Below the pieces are notes generated by a model. It had not been told where the DNA came from and ran no database searches. It was given only the letters and a program-made list of their open reading frames with translations. From assembly GCA_036245805.1 (NCBI GenBank), contig BTRK01000001.1, positions 6,758,001 through 6,822,000 of the forward strand: a stretch of DNA of 64,000 nucleotides, in the 5' to 3' direction. This stretch comes from Pristionchus mayeri. Its lineage: Eukaryota; Nematoda; Chromadorea; Rhabditida; Neodiplogasteridae. A program made the position numbers and the translations under genes. Shown piece after piece: positions 23,963 through 36,500 of this stretch. Every line of letters starts with the position of its first letter. The stretch's first letter is position 1.

Positions 23963-25233
23963 TCAGGTTGTCAGGAAAGTAATTGTAGATTTTCGAATTT
24001 TCGATTCTGAGAAACCCCGTTCTTTGTTTCCTCCTCAATATCATATTGATGTGTACACTCGTTGAGTCCTTGGATACTCTTTCCATCGCACATTGACTCA
24101 AGCCTTTTCATTTGGTATTGAGGATACAGATTGAAGTCGAAAGTATATCAATGCAGAGTTGCACTGATACCATTTTGGCCCAGCAATCCATAGAGAACTA
24201 AGATATGTCAAATTTTATGTCATATGTGAAAAGTACGACATACGCACATCACAATACAACACATAACTATGATGCGTAATGACAGGCCTCTCTGAAAATG
24301 CAGTCATTTGTAACATTGTCCCTGACGGAACGTCATCATAAATGCTTGAACTGATCTTGTACCTGTAACAATAAACGCATTGAAACCAAATGCAGTAAAA
24401 CTAAAAGCACCTTTCGTGCTCAGCTTAAAATTTGATTTATATATGTTTGTAATAATTTTGTCAAAACATGCAGCTTTCACCACCCTGAGGCTGAAATTTG
24501 AACGGCGAAATTCGACTATATGACAACTTCCTGTTTCCAGCATTAGTGAAAAGTCCGAACGTTTGTAGTTACAAGTTAGAGCTACTATTTATCTACCAGT
24601 ATTCGGCTGGGCTAAGTCAGGGGATAGCTCACTTTTGAGGAAATGCATTCATTCACCGTACAGCAAAAGTCGAAATTTTGGCTATGTTGACCTATATTCA
24701 ACAATCCTGAAAATCCATGTATTCTAAAAGTATAAAAGGCGAGATTTGAAATGTTTCTTAGTAATATGTAGCTGCATAGTGTATCATGGAAGTGCACGTA
24801 TGGAGAAGACAGTCTGAATAATCGTCGAATCAGGAAACATTATCGTTAGAGAAGTGTTAACTCGGTAGGAGTTGAATTAAATGGTGTGTAAATCGTGCTA
24901 TGTTGAGGCAAGAACGGCCTTAGACCTAATTTTCGAAAGAACTGCGAATGGGCTTCTCACTACACTATATGAAAAGCTACATCCATTATTCCCCTCAAAA
25001 AACGAGACGCGAAAAATATTTTCAGAAAATAGAAAATGTCACATATGGTAAAATGATTTTTTTGATTTTTTCGAAAACCCAAAAAGCATGAAGCGATTTG
25101 AACACATGCATATATTGGCAAAGTCAACCCCTAATATGCACTAAAAAGCTAGCTTGAGATCGTTTACGAAAATGATTTTGGGATGGTTCAAACATCAAGG
25201 TCCAAATTTACAATTACTTTCCTGACAGCCTAA
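23963..25233. mobile_element. Degenerate mariner-like element, no readable transposase
   Basis: Terminal inverted repeats tcaggttgtcaggaaagtaa (left) and its counterpart ending in cctgacagcctaa (right; reversed ttaggctgtcaggaaagtaa), flanked on both sides by TA. End sequence, TA target duplication and 1271-bp length fit the mariner superfamily, but no DD34D frame can be recognised inside, so this is an old or non-autonomous copy. It is a different family from the mariners at 52-64 kb. Confidence 0.7.
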
Positions 25234-25235
25234 TA

Positions 25236-27177
25236 GGAAGAAGAACCGACGGCTACCAGCAGAGAGCGCTGAGATTGGGCAACAACAATTAGTTGGAAGG
25301 AACTTGAATCGGGATCTTGCCGATTTGCGTTTCAACAACCCCTTATCATCTCAATAATATCAGACTGACGATGCTCCGGCGGAACACGTGAAATAAATAA
25401 TCAAATATCCTTGTAAGAAAAGCCTGGGCCGTAAATAATTCTAAAGTTGAGCCCTCACCCCACATTGGAATGATGAAATTTCCTTGACCAAGATGTCAGC
25501 AAATGAGAGTCCCGTATCCCAGCAGCGATCGAACCGATGTACAGACGATATATTAAAAGACGATAAATTTTACCTATCTATTTGTAACCTTGGACAACAT
25601 CGACTATTTTCAGTAAAATTGTAAGTAACATTTCCGATCGATGTTTACCACCGATAATTTGATGCGCATGGCTTTCAATTAATAATTATAAAGTTATCTT
25701 GCATCGAATTAAGAGACATTCCACGAGTATGGGTACTTCATCAGTGAAATATTGAGAGGGGTTGCAAAAAAGTCATCCGTCGATCCCTCCCAAAAAGTAC
25801 GTTTTCTCGTGGAATGTCTCTTAAACGGAATGAGCTACAGCAAATCATCGGTAAAATATCACTGGTGAAAAGTTTATAACACAAGTCTTCTGAGAGATTG
25901 CATGAAACAGAGATCCGTGTTTGACAAAAAAGTGACTCAATTTCTTCCAAACAATCAGGATTGACACAACTAAGGTCAAGCAACTTTAAACCGTCTTGGT
26001 GAGGGCAAGAATTCAAAACCGTCTAAAATCTGGCTCCGGTCATTTTGAAAATTCAAATTCATTAAAGTTGAGTAAAAATGTAGTTCAAACAAGGAAAATT
26101 AAGCAAACGACGAAATGAACACATTACCGTTGGAGTGAAACCGAATAAAAAATGTGACATCTTGAAAAATGCGAAAGCCGATTTTTGACCCAAAAATGTG
26201 TTTGTCATGAAAAAAATATCCCCTATCTTACAGGATGCCGTTGGATGGCAATCAGAAATGCAATAATAGTATCGTATTCTGCGATGGTCCACCATCCAGT
26301 AAGTGTTTATTTGTCGTCTGATACGTCAAGAAATTTGCAGCCGATCACTAAGTAGATTCGAGATAAAGAGGGGCAAGAAGTTGGTGCCTGAATGTTACAA
26401 ATTACAAATTGAATAAAACCGAGCTGTACTCTAACGAAAATATTTAAAAATTGTGAGCAATAAAAGATTAACATTACGAATGTTCGCGCTAATGCACTAT
26501 GCACACTGACTGATAAATAAATTTATTTTCAGAGTTATATTAAAAGAAGAATAATGATCGAAAATGAATTCATCCCTGATATCTATTCGCCAAGCGGAAG
26601 CATGAGATCATCGGATGATTCCCGTCTTGCAATCTTTCAAATCATCATTGAAATCAAATTTATTTGCTCAAAGCCACGCCCCTCATACCGATACTATCTA
26701 TGGCCGCTGTCCAGTGCATAAACTGTAGACAAGCCATTTTCCAGGTGCTCTGTCAGATCTGAGAGAAGATGGAATATTATTGAATATCTAGAATGATGTC
26801 ATATCTATCTCTACTAACTCATACCAATCGGAAAACACAAAGAGTAGTTCTAACCGGTCGTACCTTTATTAATTCGCAGATAGTCGAATGCAGCGGCTTC
26901 GCAGATGCTTACACGTGTCTTTGGCTGAGTGATGAACATCGGACCTTTTTGTAATTATTTTTCATTGACCGGATGGCATTCTCCTATTATTCCTCAATGA
27001 CGCATCAAGTAAAGAAGCGTCAGAGCATCTGCGAATCATCTGGGGCAAAATGAAAACTGCAGCGAATTTTTAGGACATAGAAAAACATTTTAAATAATTA
27101 GTCGCCCAAGAAGAACAACTCCACTAATCCACCAAGATCGGTTCAGAACACAGTTTCTCTAACTTAGCGGCACTACA
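25236..27177. other. Gene-poor stretch with decayed repeats
   Basis: No gene recognised. The part 25740-26300 is similar to the foldback arms at 40.05-41.07 kb (ctccggtcattttgaaaatt, aaagttgagtaaaaa). Short inverted blocks gagacattccacgag / ctcgtggaatgtctc occur at 25710 and 25810. A minus-strand exon-like fragment with donor lies at 26872-26945. Confidence 0.45.
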
Positions 27178-27190
27178 CCGGATGAGAACC

Positions 27191-27662
27191 GTCGGATGAG
27201 AACCCACTGGATTAGAATAAAAAAAGGACCCTTCTCACAGCGTTCTGACCCCCGTTGTTCTATCCAGATAAGGGTAGACAAAGGGATTAATATTTTGAAT
27301 TTTCCCGCGAAAACCCAAAACCCAACTGCAAATAGGCTGTTTGAAAGCTCTTCTGTATTTGGGAATCCTCTGAAACATAAAACAATGCCCCCCAATTTGA
27401 TCACTCCGAGCACTTTTGTGTTTCATAGTTGGAGTGAAACACAAATCAGCCTGGTCAGTTCCGTTCACCGAGAGGGCGATTCACGGAGAGAGATGTTTCA
27501 GAAGGATTTCAAGTATACTGATGGTAGTTCGACTCAGCTCCCTTTTCTGTCGGGTCAGAATGCTGTGTTCTGTAGGTCTTTCACAGAAGCATTTTTGACA
27601 CTTTTGGGAACTTATTGTGAACATACTGTAGAAGGGTATTTTTTTGGTTCTCATCCGACCTA
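27191..27662. mobile_element. 470-bp element with GGATGAGAACC terminal inverted repeats
   Basis: Left end gtcggatgagaaccc, right end ggttctcatccgaccta. A partial extra copy of the left end (ccggatgagaacc) precedes it at 27178. Inside, weaker inverted blocks cacagcgttctgaccc / gggtcagaatgctgtg indicate a diverged foldback. It contains a 155-codon open frame (27196-27663) with no recognisable domain, probably fortuitous. Confidence 0.65.
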
Positions 27663-27663
27663 G

Positions 27664-28202
27664 CACCAACTTAGCCATACACTTCGATCTGTCGTAATAT
27701 CATTTCCTTGTAATATCTCTTTAATCCAAAGACACTCTCTTCTCACCTCCACATTGCCGTGCAGGCACTTCATGGGCGGCGATGGGATCGACGCGAGAGG
27801 GAGTACGACATTCGCCTAACGTAGCGCCATTATCATGATAGTTGACTCAACTTCACCCAAGTTGATTGGCCAACTCATGCGGACCGCGCTCCGCTGCGGA
27901 GATATGCTCCCCCCACCGAATCCTGTAGTGAACAAGGGAAGGGAGTCCTCTGAAGCGCAAAGAAATCATAAGCAATAACCATTCAGTGAAACACGAATGT
28001 TCCACGATCTCATTCATATCTGTTCCGTATAAATTCCTATTGCAATCTAGGCACATGTAGGGTCATATGTTATGCTCTTACTCTCCAAATTTCATCTCTT
28101 CTGCAGCTCTGTCTCAATACCAGAGTAAGTGAAATGGAACATAATCGGGATATTTAATACAGATTATTTGAGGAAATTGTAAGGGGATTTGTATTGTCTG
28201 CA
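27664..28202. other. No gene seen
   Basis: Unique-looking DNA between the 27.2-kb element and the duplicated segment. No exon, repeat or RNA gene recognised. Confidence 0.4.
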
Positions 28203-28531
28203 GCACGTGATCAACGAGCAAAACGAGATCGAAACGCCACGCCTCTCTATTAAACCAATAACCTATCGCGATTGGATTCACAATAATCTTCCCTTTCGAT
28301 CACCATACCCTAGCAGGTCATACCTTCGGTCAGTCGCAGATCTTCGAAGGTGTCGATGCATCAGCAGAGATGCTTGAGCGAGTCCTCCTTTGACGTGGCG
28401 AACAGAGAGAAGAGTAATACAATAATCATTAGTGATATTAGTGCGCTGTATTTTCCATACCATCATATTCCAAGAGGGCCTGTACTCTATATGTAAATGG
28501 GATAATATTATTTGTGTGTATATCGCTCATG
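28203..28531. repeat. Duplicated segment, copy 2 (decayed gene fragment)
   Basis: Counterpart of 18344-18655 in the same orientation. It contains cagcagagatgcttgagcga where copy 1 has catcagagatgcttgagaga, and the same minus-strand exon-like donor. Confidence 0.7.
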
Positions 28532-28583
28532 ACTGGTGCGTCGATCAAGAATTGATCAAGAATTGAAACTCGAGAATCGTTCA

Positions 28584-28881
28584 TTTAAAGGGGTGCTCCG
28601 GGGAATGTTGAGTCACCCATAGTGATAGCGTGGATTTTGTAGAGCTCACTCACCCGATCAGAAAGCATGTTGTGTGAAGTTCCACAGACGCCTCTAAGGC
28701 TATTTACATACGCGTGAAGTTGATTGAAAGCGCAGGGTAGCGCCTGTTTGGTTTATGTTTCACTCGCTCCACTTAGTTACCGTCTCGATCGAGGGGTAAA
28801 TTCGCTACAGTTTCCCACTGAGAGCGCAGAATTTTCGTGGTGGGACTCCGTAACATTCATTCCCCGGAGCACTCCTTTAAA
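28584..28881. repeat. 300-bp foldback with TTTAAA ends
   Basis: Ends tttaaaggggtgctccgggg and ccccggagcactcctttaaa. The right TTTAAA is shared with the left end of the next, larger foldback. Confidence 0.85.
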
Positions 28882-30211
28882 GGTCCACTATGAAGAAAGT
28901 TTTTTTCGAACTCGCGGCCAATGTGTGATCCGAAGTCCCTAGCGCGCAATTTCAAATAGTGTACACTATGATACTGTAGATCGAGTGCACGAGGAGTGGT
29001 GCACAAGGTACGTATTTTCGGGTCATGGTCGATAATTGTGTCATGGTAGGTCAAGACTAAGTACCGTACCCAATCGATCGTACAGTACCCCCAGATACCG
29101 TATGACGCTACCGTAACCCAGAATATCGTGAACTAACTTTATTTTCAAGAAGTTAATATACCGTACCCAATCGAACCTACAGTAACCATACCGTACTCCT
29201 GTGTACAGTACCGCTTGTTACCGTAATCCACACCACTGCGGTCAATCGTAAACTGACTTTTTTCCAAAACATTTTTCATTGAGTTGATTCTTGCTCTATA
29301 CCGTACCCAATCGATAGTACAGTACCCCCAGATACCGTATACCGCTACCGTAACCCAGATTATCGCAAACTAACTTAATTTTTAAAAAGTCCTGGTACCG
29401 TGCTCAATCGATTCTACAGTATGCAAGTAACTACCGTAACCCAGTTCATTGGGTCAGATCCAGTTCCTTGGGTCAAACATTTTTTCTTAAAATTTCAAAT
29501 ATTTTTCTAAAAATCCAAAATTGGTCATAAAATGATTATACAATAATCACATATGCGGTAGAGTACTTTAAAATAATTTTAAAATCGATTTTGGAATTTT
29601 AGAAAAATGTTTGACCCAAGGAACTGGATCTGACCCAAGGAACTGGGTTACGGTAGTTACTTGCATACTGTAGAATCGATTGAGCACGGTACCAGGACTT
29701 TTTAAAAATAAAGTTATTTTGCGATAATCTGGGTTACGGTAGCGGTATACGGTATCTGGGGGTACTGTACAATCGATTGGGTACGGTATAGAGCAAGAAT
29801 CAACTCAATGAAAAATGTTTTGGAAAAAAGTCAGTTTACGATTGACCGCAGTGGTGTGGATTACGGTAACAAGCGGTACTGTACACAGGAGTACGGTATG
29901 GTTACTGTAGGTTCGATTGGGTACGGTATATTAACTTCTTGAAAATAAAGTTAGTTCTCGATATTCTGGGTTACGGTAGCGTTATACGGTATCTGGGGGT
30001 ACTGTACGATCGATTGGGTACGGTACTTAGTCTTGACCTACCATGACACAATTATCGACCATGACCCGAAAATACGTACCTTGTGCACCACCCTTCCTGC
30101 ACTCGATCTACAGTATCATAGTGTACACTATTTGAAATTGCGCGCTAGGGACTTCGGATCACACATTAGCCGCGAGTTCGAAAAAAACTTTCTTCATAGT
30201 GGACCTTTAAA
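28876..30211. repeat. 1.34-kb foldback rich in taccgta / caatcgat motifs
   Basis: Near-perfect arms of about 600 bp around a centre near 29540; ends tttaaaggtccactatgaag and its complement. Each arm holds repeated ataccgtacccaatcgat(a/c) and gtaccgcttgttaccgtaat motifs. The motif core is the same as in the 120-bp satellites at 31.3 and 44.6 kb. No coding frame. Confidence 0.9.
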
Positions 30212-31287
30212 TTCATTTTCTGTCGAATGCGCGGTGTCTTCAGTTCGCTGAACGACGCGGAATAATGGCGCATAACTCTGTTGAAACTGGTGATAATGAC
30301 TTGCACTAAAATTATTCTGAGAGAAACTACGATTAGGCACCTTCTGCCATAAGGATAAGACATTTGATAAATTTCTCTCTTAGAAAATAAAACAATTAAG
30401 AAATTAGAAAAAATATAATACCATTTTTGCTTATTTTTAGTTAAAAAATAAAATCGAAGTTTAAAATTCGGAAAAGGTCAAATTGTAGAGAATTGTTTTC
30501 TGAATCGATTACAGCAAGTGTCGTTCTCAAAATTTTATTTCGAATGGTCAGAAAATGTCTCGGGAGATCAAAAACGTCGATTTATAAAATGTTTTGGGAT
30601 TTTGTAAGCGATAAGTTGGAAATTAGGCAAATACATGTTTAGCACTTTGTAGAGCTGTTTCTGACGATCAAAATTCGGTATAACATTGTGGGTATCACAT
30701 ATAACATTGAAATACTATAGATTTATAAAAATTACTAAATCACGCCAAGACGTTTTTTAGGACTCGGACGATGAAAAATATGGTAAGCAAAAGTACGTAT
30801 AGCTTCCTCTAAGTGTTACCTACAACTTGACCGCGCCCGAATTTTCATTTTAATTTTTGTTTAATTATTGTTAATTTAAATGCATTTTCAACTGAAATGT
30901 TTTCAAAATTCACATTTTGCGAAGTGAGTTTCAGAAAAATAATATTACATCATTCGACGCAAACAGTCGAAAAAATGGCTAAATTATAGGCTTTGCGATA
31001 TGTTTCACTTGCATCTTATCTGAATACACGCTGACCTCTCCACAGGAGGAAAAGAAGTGAAGTGATAGGGATTTGAGATATGGAGAGCGAGCGCCGCGAT
31101 AATTAGATTTTTGATCCGATCTGACACGCTGTGTTATCGTAGCAGAATTCACATACAACAAAAAAATCTTTTTATTTCGTGTCAATATTCCTTGTATTTC
31201 GTGCCCATCTGCTCACCCCCTCACTGCATCTCACATTCATTTGATCAGCAGGTGTTCGCGTAGCGGCGAGCACGGACGAAATTTTTC
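30212..31287. other. AT-rich intergenic DNA
   Basis: No gene or repeat recognised; ends at the 120-bp satellite. The 5' end of the composite element downstream should lie in or near the right part of this stretch (31.17-31.29 kb), but no clear TC-starting terminus was found. Confidence 0.4.
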
Positions 31288-32728
31288 TGAAACTGTTATT
31301 CCGTGGGTCAGATTTATGACTTTGACCTTTGATCTTTGAATTACCGTATGCCAATCAATAATTAGCATTGGGCCAACTACCGTATACCAATCGATAATTA
31401 GCTGTGGGTCACCTCTTATTCCGTGGGTCAGATTTATGACTTTGACCTTTGATCTTTGAATTACCGTATACCAATCAATAATTAACATTGGGTCAACTAC
31501 CGTATACCAATCGATAATTAGACATTGGTCAACTGTTATTCCGTGGGTCAGATTTATGACTTTGACCTTTGATCTTTGAATTACCGTATGCCAATCAATA
31601 ATTAGCATTGGGTCAACTACCGTATACCAATCGATAATTAGCCATGGGTCAACTGTTATTCCGTGGGTCAGATTTATGACTTTGACCTTTGATCTTTGAA
31701 TTACCGTATGCCAATCAATAATTAGCATTGGGTCAACTACCGTATACCAATCGATAATTAGCCATGGGTCAACTGTTATTCCGTGGGTCAGATTTATGAC
31801 TTTGACCTTTGATCTTTGAATTACCGTATACCAATCAATAATTAGCATTGCGTCAACTACCGTATACCAATCGATAATTAGTCGTGGGTCACCTCTTATT
31901 CCGTGGGTCAGATTTATGATTTTGATCTTTGATCTTTGAATTACCGTATGCCAATCAATAATTAACATTGGGTCAACTACCGTATACCAATCGATAATTA
32001 GCCATGGGTCAACTGTTATTCCATGGGTCAGATTTATGACTTTGACCTTTGATCTTTGAATTACCGTATGCCAATCAATAATTAGCATTGGGTCAACTAC
32101 CGTATACCAATCGATAATTAGCCATGGGTCAACTGTTATTCCGTGGGTCAGATTTATGACTTTGACCTTTGATCTTTGAATTACCGTATACCAATCAATA
32201 ATTAACATTGGGTCAACTACCGTATACCAATCGATAATTAGCCATGGGTCAACTGTTATTCCATGGGTCAGATTTATGACTTTGACCTTTGGTCTTTGAA
32301 TTACCGTATGCCAATCAATAATTAGCATTGCGTCAACTACCGTATACCAATCGATAATTAGCCATGGGTCAACTGTTATTCCGTGGGTCAGATTTATGAC
32401 TTTGACCTTTGATCTTTGAATTACCGTATGCCAATCAATAATTAGCATAGAGTCAACTACCGTATACTAATCGATACTTAACCATGGGTCAACTGTTATT
32501 CCGTGGGTCTGATTTATGACTTTGACCTTTGATCTTTGAATTACCGTATGCCAATCAATATTTAGCATTGGGTCAAATACCGTATACCAATCGATAATTA
32601 GCCATGGGTCACCTATTATTCCGTGAATCAGATTTATGATTTTGATCTTTGATCTTTGATCTAAAGTATGCCAATTAATAATTAGCATTAGGTCGGCTAC
32701 AGTATACCAATCGATAATTAGCCATGGG
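31288..32728. repeat. 120-bp satellite array, 12 units
   Basis: Exactly 120-bp period (units line up in register for 1.4 kb). Each unit has two related halves beginning accgtataccaatcgataat and accgtatgccaatcaataat, joined by gggtcagatttatgactttg and ttgacctttgatctttgaat. Because 120 is a multiple of 3 the minus strand stays open for 403 codons; this is not a gene. Confidence 0.95.
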
Positions 32729-32730
32729 TC

Positions 32731-32995
32731 AAAGCTTCTAGAATGTTCCAGAAAGTTCGAAAATGTTCCAAAGCTTCTAGAATGTTCCAGAAAGTTCGAA
32801 AATGTTCCAAAGCTTCTAGAATGTTCCAGAAAGTTCGAAAATGTTCAAAAGCTTCTAGAATGTTCCAGAAAGTTCGAAAATGTTCCAAAGCATCTAGAAT
32901 GTTCCAGAAAGTTCGAAAATGTTCCAAAGCTTCTAGAATGTTCCAGAAAGTTCGAAAATGTTTCAAAGCTTCTAGACTGTACCAGAAAGTAAGCT
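32731..32995. repeat. 39-bp satellite array, about 7 units
   Basis: Unit aaagcttctagaatgttcca followed by gaaagttcgaaaatgttcc, nearly identical copies directly abutting the 120-bp array. Confidence 0.95.
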
Positions 32996-33017
32996 TTTCG
33001 AAAATGTTCCATTCGTA

Positions 33018-33405
33018 GAAGGGACATAGAGCGATGAAGAGAGGAATGGAGAAGGAGAGAGGGGGGAGAGAGAGATGGAGAGAGGGAGAGGTGGAGAGAG
33101 AGGGAGAGATGAAGAGAGAGGGAGAGGAGAGGGAGAGAAAGAGAGCGCGAGAGAGCGAGAGAGCGAGGAAGAGGGAGAAAGGGAGAGAGATGAATAGATG
33201 GAGAGAGGGATAGGGAAAGAAGGAGAGAGAGGGCGAGATGGAGGTGGAGAGAGAGGGAGAGAGAGAGAGAGAGGAATAAAGGAAGAGAGGGAGAGAGAGG
33301 AAGAGAGGGAGAGTGGGAGAGAGGGAGAGTAGGAGAGAGAGGGAGAGAGAGGGGGGAGAAGGAGAGAGAGAGGGAGGGATGGAGAGAGGGGGAGAGAGGG
33401 AAGGA
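33018..33405. repeat. GA-rich block, copy 1
   Basis: Almost pure purine strand made of gagagag, gggagaga and gaagagag units. Much shorter than its counterpart at 45430-48140. Confidence 0.9.
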
Positions 33406-33491
33406 TAAATGTTAAGGAAGGGAGTGTAAGAGAGATATTGTGAATCCGAAATAAATAAGACTAAGCCAACCAATAAAACACCCCGAAGCAC

Positions 33492-33532
33492 GCCAGTCGA
33501 TTGCGCGCGCCGAGGCGCGCGCAATCGGCTGG
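33492..33532. repeat. GC-rich terminal palindrome, copy 1
   Basis: ccagtcgattgcgcgcgcc, 3-bp loop, then ggcgcgcgcaatcggctgg-like arm, ending CTGG/T. The same palindrome closes the Helitron at 48256 with only loop and single-base differences, marking the 3' end of both copies. Confidence 0.9.
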
Positions 33533-36500
33533 TATAATAAAAAACTTTCATGTTATGAACTAAGCGATATAAGCAACGCTCGCCAAGTTATGCTCTATAA
33601 AGCAGATTTTCAAAATGTGAAATTGGGAGAGTAGGAGACTAATTTTGACTGTTTGTCAATATTCACATTGCGGTGATTTTACGGAACAGGTATAAATGGC
33701 TTCCCGGCACATTCATATTTCACTAAACAGTTATTGCTTTGTGACCACTTTGCGCTTCAATGAACTCCAGTTCGATTGGTGAAACATAAAAATAAATAAG
33801 TCGCTCGGTGCACAAGAGACCTATCCTCGCAACTGTGCTTACTACGAAGAGGATGCACTTCTGGAGGGAGTGCGATCACCAAAAAATGTCCAACCCTTTT
33901 GTTGTGTATTCCTTAGCTGATGGTGCGGCGAGGGCGTAGAGTGGAAGGCACTACTTTATCAGACGAGGGGAAATAGACAGGAGAGAGACCGGTCGACTAG
34001 CCGGCGTGAGAGCACCAGGGGAACTCTGGCTAGACGAGCGAGAGGAGAGAGGGCGTCGACATGTAAATAGACAGGTTGACTCATTGCCATGTAAATTGAC
34101 GGAGGGAATGGCAGGTACACAGATCGGGATTAGACTAGAGAGGGAAATGGACTCTAGTCAATGGCATGCAAATGGCACGTACTCGATGGAGGGAGGGGAG
34201 TGAGTAAACATTCGAGTGTCTGGGTATAGGAATACGTAATTGGCAATTGGCCAGGATCCTATACAACACCTTTGAAATAATTTGCACTTCTGCATCGATT
34301 CGTGGTTCTCGCTTCGATCGCATCACCGCCTAGGAAGTGTCTGCACTGCACTGTGGAGGTGAGTAGAGAGTATATATACTATATATACTCATATACTCAT
34401 GCATGTATACTCATATACTCATATAGAGTATATATACTCATGCTCACGGATCAAACTCGCTGTGGAGACAAAAAATAAACCTCACCCATACATTATTTAG
34501 CATAGTACCCCTGCATTATTTGAGAGACTCGAATCATTTTTTTTACGTTTGAAATATTTAAGAATGTTCATCTTTTCTTTAAAACTAACGAGCTTCCGTG
34601 CATCCATGGTCAAGCCTCTTGCTATTGGGTGTTGTAAGAACATCCAGGTAGACCATGAAAAAAATCAGAAAAGGAGTCCGTCCACTGCAAACTTAGTAGT
34701 CTTGTTCAATTCGGCAATTAATCTTCTAATGTAACAGATTCTTGTTTGCTCAATGCAAGTCACGCCCATTGAGGAGAGTCGTAACTCGAATTTCCATGTA
34801 AAATTCCTATTCTGATTACAATCAGTTCCCCTTTCAATCACCTTGTTGAATTTGATGAGCTCCGCCTCGCGTTTCTTGTCCCTCTGCTCTACATTCTTGG
34901 TTATATCCTTAAGAAACTTATTTTAGGGAAACCGACTCAGGACATGGGAAAAAAGTTTAAAAAGCAACTGGAAAATACAAAGCATCATTAATTTGACGGT
35001 TTATTTTATTAGTGAGATAACTCGTATATTTGAATAAAGATAATAATGCCTTCATATATGCGCCCATATGCAATGAACAAAATGAAATTAGTGTTTGATC
35101 GCTAACTTTGTTGATATTGATACCTGGTGATTTAATTTTGCTCCGATTCTTCTTCATTTCAGATATAATTTCACGACAGTGTTACCGTCACGTGGTTAAA
35201 AAACTAATCAATCTCATGCTAATTTGGAGGATAATACGTGAATCACTGTCTCCTGGGGATTGATTCTCGTGGCCAATGCACTGCCAGGACAGCTGAAGGA
35301 TGAGTGAAGTATCGGGACTACGGTGGTGTTACAAAGATGTTTGATTATTATATGTTTACCTGCTGTCTGACAGAATACTCGACAAGTTCAGTGATGCGTG
35401 GCTTCCCGTCTCGACCACCAGTGCGGAGTAAGCAGTTCATTTTTAGAATTGCAGGATCAAGGGCGACTTTACAAGAGTATTCGAATATATTTTACAACTT
35501 CTGGTGAGGATGAAATCGTCAATCTTTTATTCTTGATGTGATAAGGGGTGGTTGTAACGCAAAACGGTATAGGCCAAATTTATATGACATCGGGCTTTTC
35601 GATCAAAATTTACTATACCTTAACCGCTCGTCGTGAAATTTTGCAAGGTCCTACTTTCTATACACCACCTCGTGTGACCGCATTGGTTGAACTCAACTAA
35701 ATTACGGTGGGTATATTCTAATCTATTTCAGTAAAGTTGGGGGGTTTACTGTTCATCATTGTGTACCTTGCTCACAATGAGCTTAATTGGGGCAAGTGAA
35801 TCACAAGTTGGCAAGGTCCACACAAAATGTATTATCTCAGATATTTATTAATACCCCCAATCTCAGGACTGTCTACTGGACTCGTTCGAACCGGTAGCAG
35901 GCAATCATAGCTTGCAGATCGGAGTGCATGGCAAGCAGGAGGTGATGATAAATGTAAGACACACGGGAAAAGACAGACGAAGAGATGAAGACAATGACTT
36001 AATTGTATTTTTTCGTACTTTCGTTCACAAGGAATCGTACTATTTTCAAAATTTATAAGTAAAGCAGTGATTGGAATGCAAATCAGCAAGATCACAAAAC
36101 GACTTTCATCATGTGAATTGTTGATGCCTATCCGTCACGGCTCGTTAAGGCAGACTTTGAACTCAAGCGACGCGCCACTCCTCCCTATCTCAAACCCGGT
36201 GAAGTTAGCGCGCGCCCTCTCCCCAGCCTATTTATGCGAGCTCGCCCTCCGGTTGCGAAACGAGGGCTCCTCCCCCTCTTTAGCCACACGGTCCTACAAT
36301 TAAGTAACCATATCACTGAGAAATGGAATAAGTCTTCGTGGTTTGAATAAATCGAGAGCCCGCGAAGCGTGTCTTGTGCCGCGTGTCTTTCAAGTTTGTG
36401 TCTTCATTGCGCTAACGAGCCGTGCCGTATGTATCTTCAGGTAGCATTCGAGCACACTGTCTACCAGGCGAGGAGGATCGGGATTTATGGTGGGAGGAGT

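Larger units (their letters stand above)
31288..33532 (+). mobile_element. Composite satellite element, copy 1 (probable 5'-degenerate Helitron)
   Basis: Same four modules in the same order as the Helitron at 44467-48256: 120-bp array, 39-bp array, GA-rich block, spacer and a GC-rich palindrome ending in CTGG followed by T. The 3' end at 33532 is clear; the 5' end is not, and the A/T-rich Helitron head seen at 44467 is absent here. The start given is simply the start of the array. Confidence 0.6.

Noticed and set aside
27196..27663. 155-codon frame as a gene
   Set aside because: Lies wholly inside a TIR-bounded element, no homology, overlapping frames on both strands.
31237..32448. 403-codon minus-strand frame with a repeated LIIDWYTV... 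peptide
   Set aside because: It follows from a 120-bp satellite whose unit is a multiple of three; variants do not favour silent changes by eye and there is no start or splice context.
31288..32728. CRISPR-like array (regular repeats)
   Set aside because: Repeats are contiguous 120-bp units without unique spacers, in a eukaryotic context.
32718..33551. 277-codon minus-strand frame
   Set aside because: Runs through the 39-bp satellite and GA block; repeat by-product.
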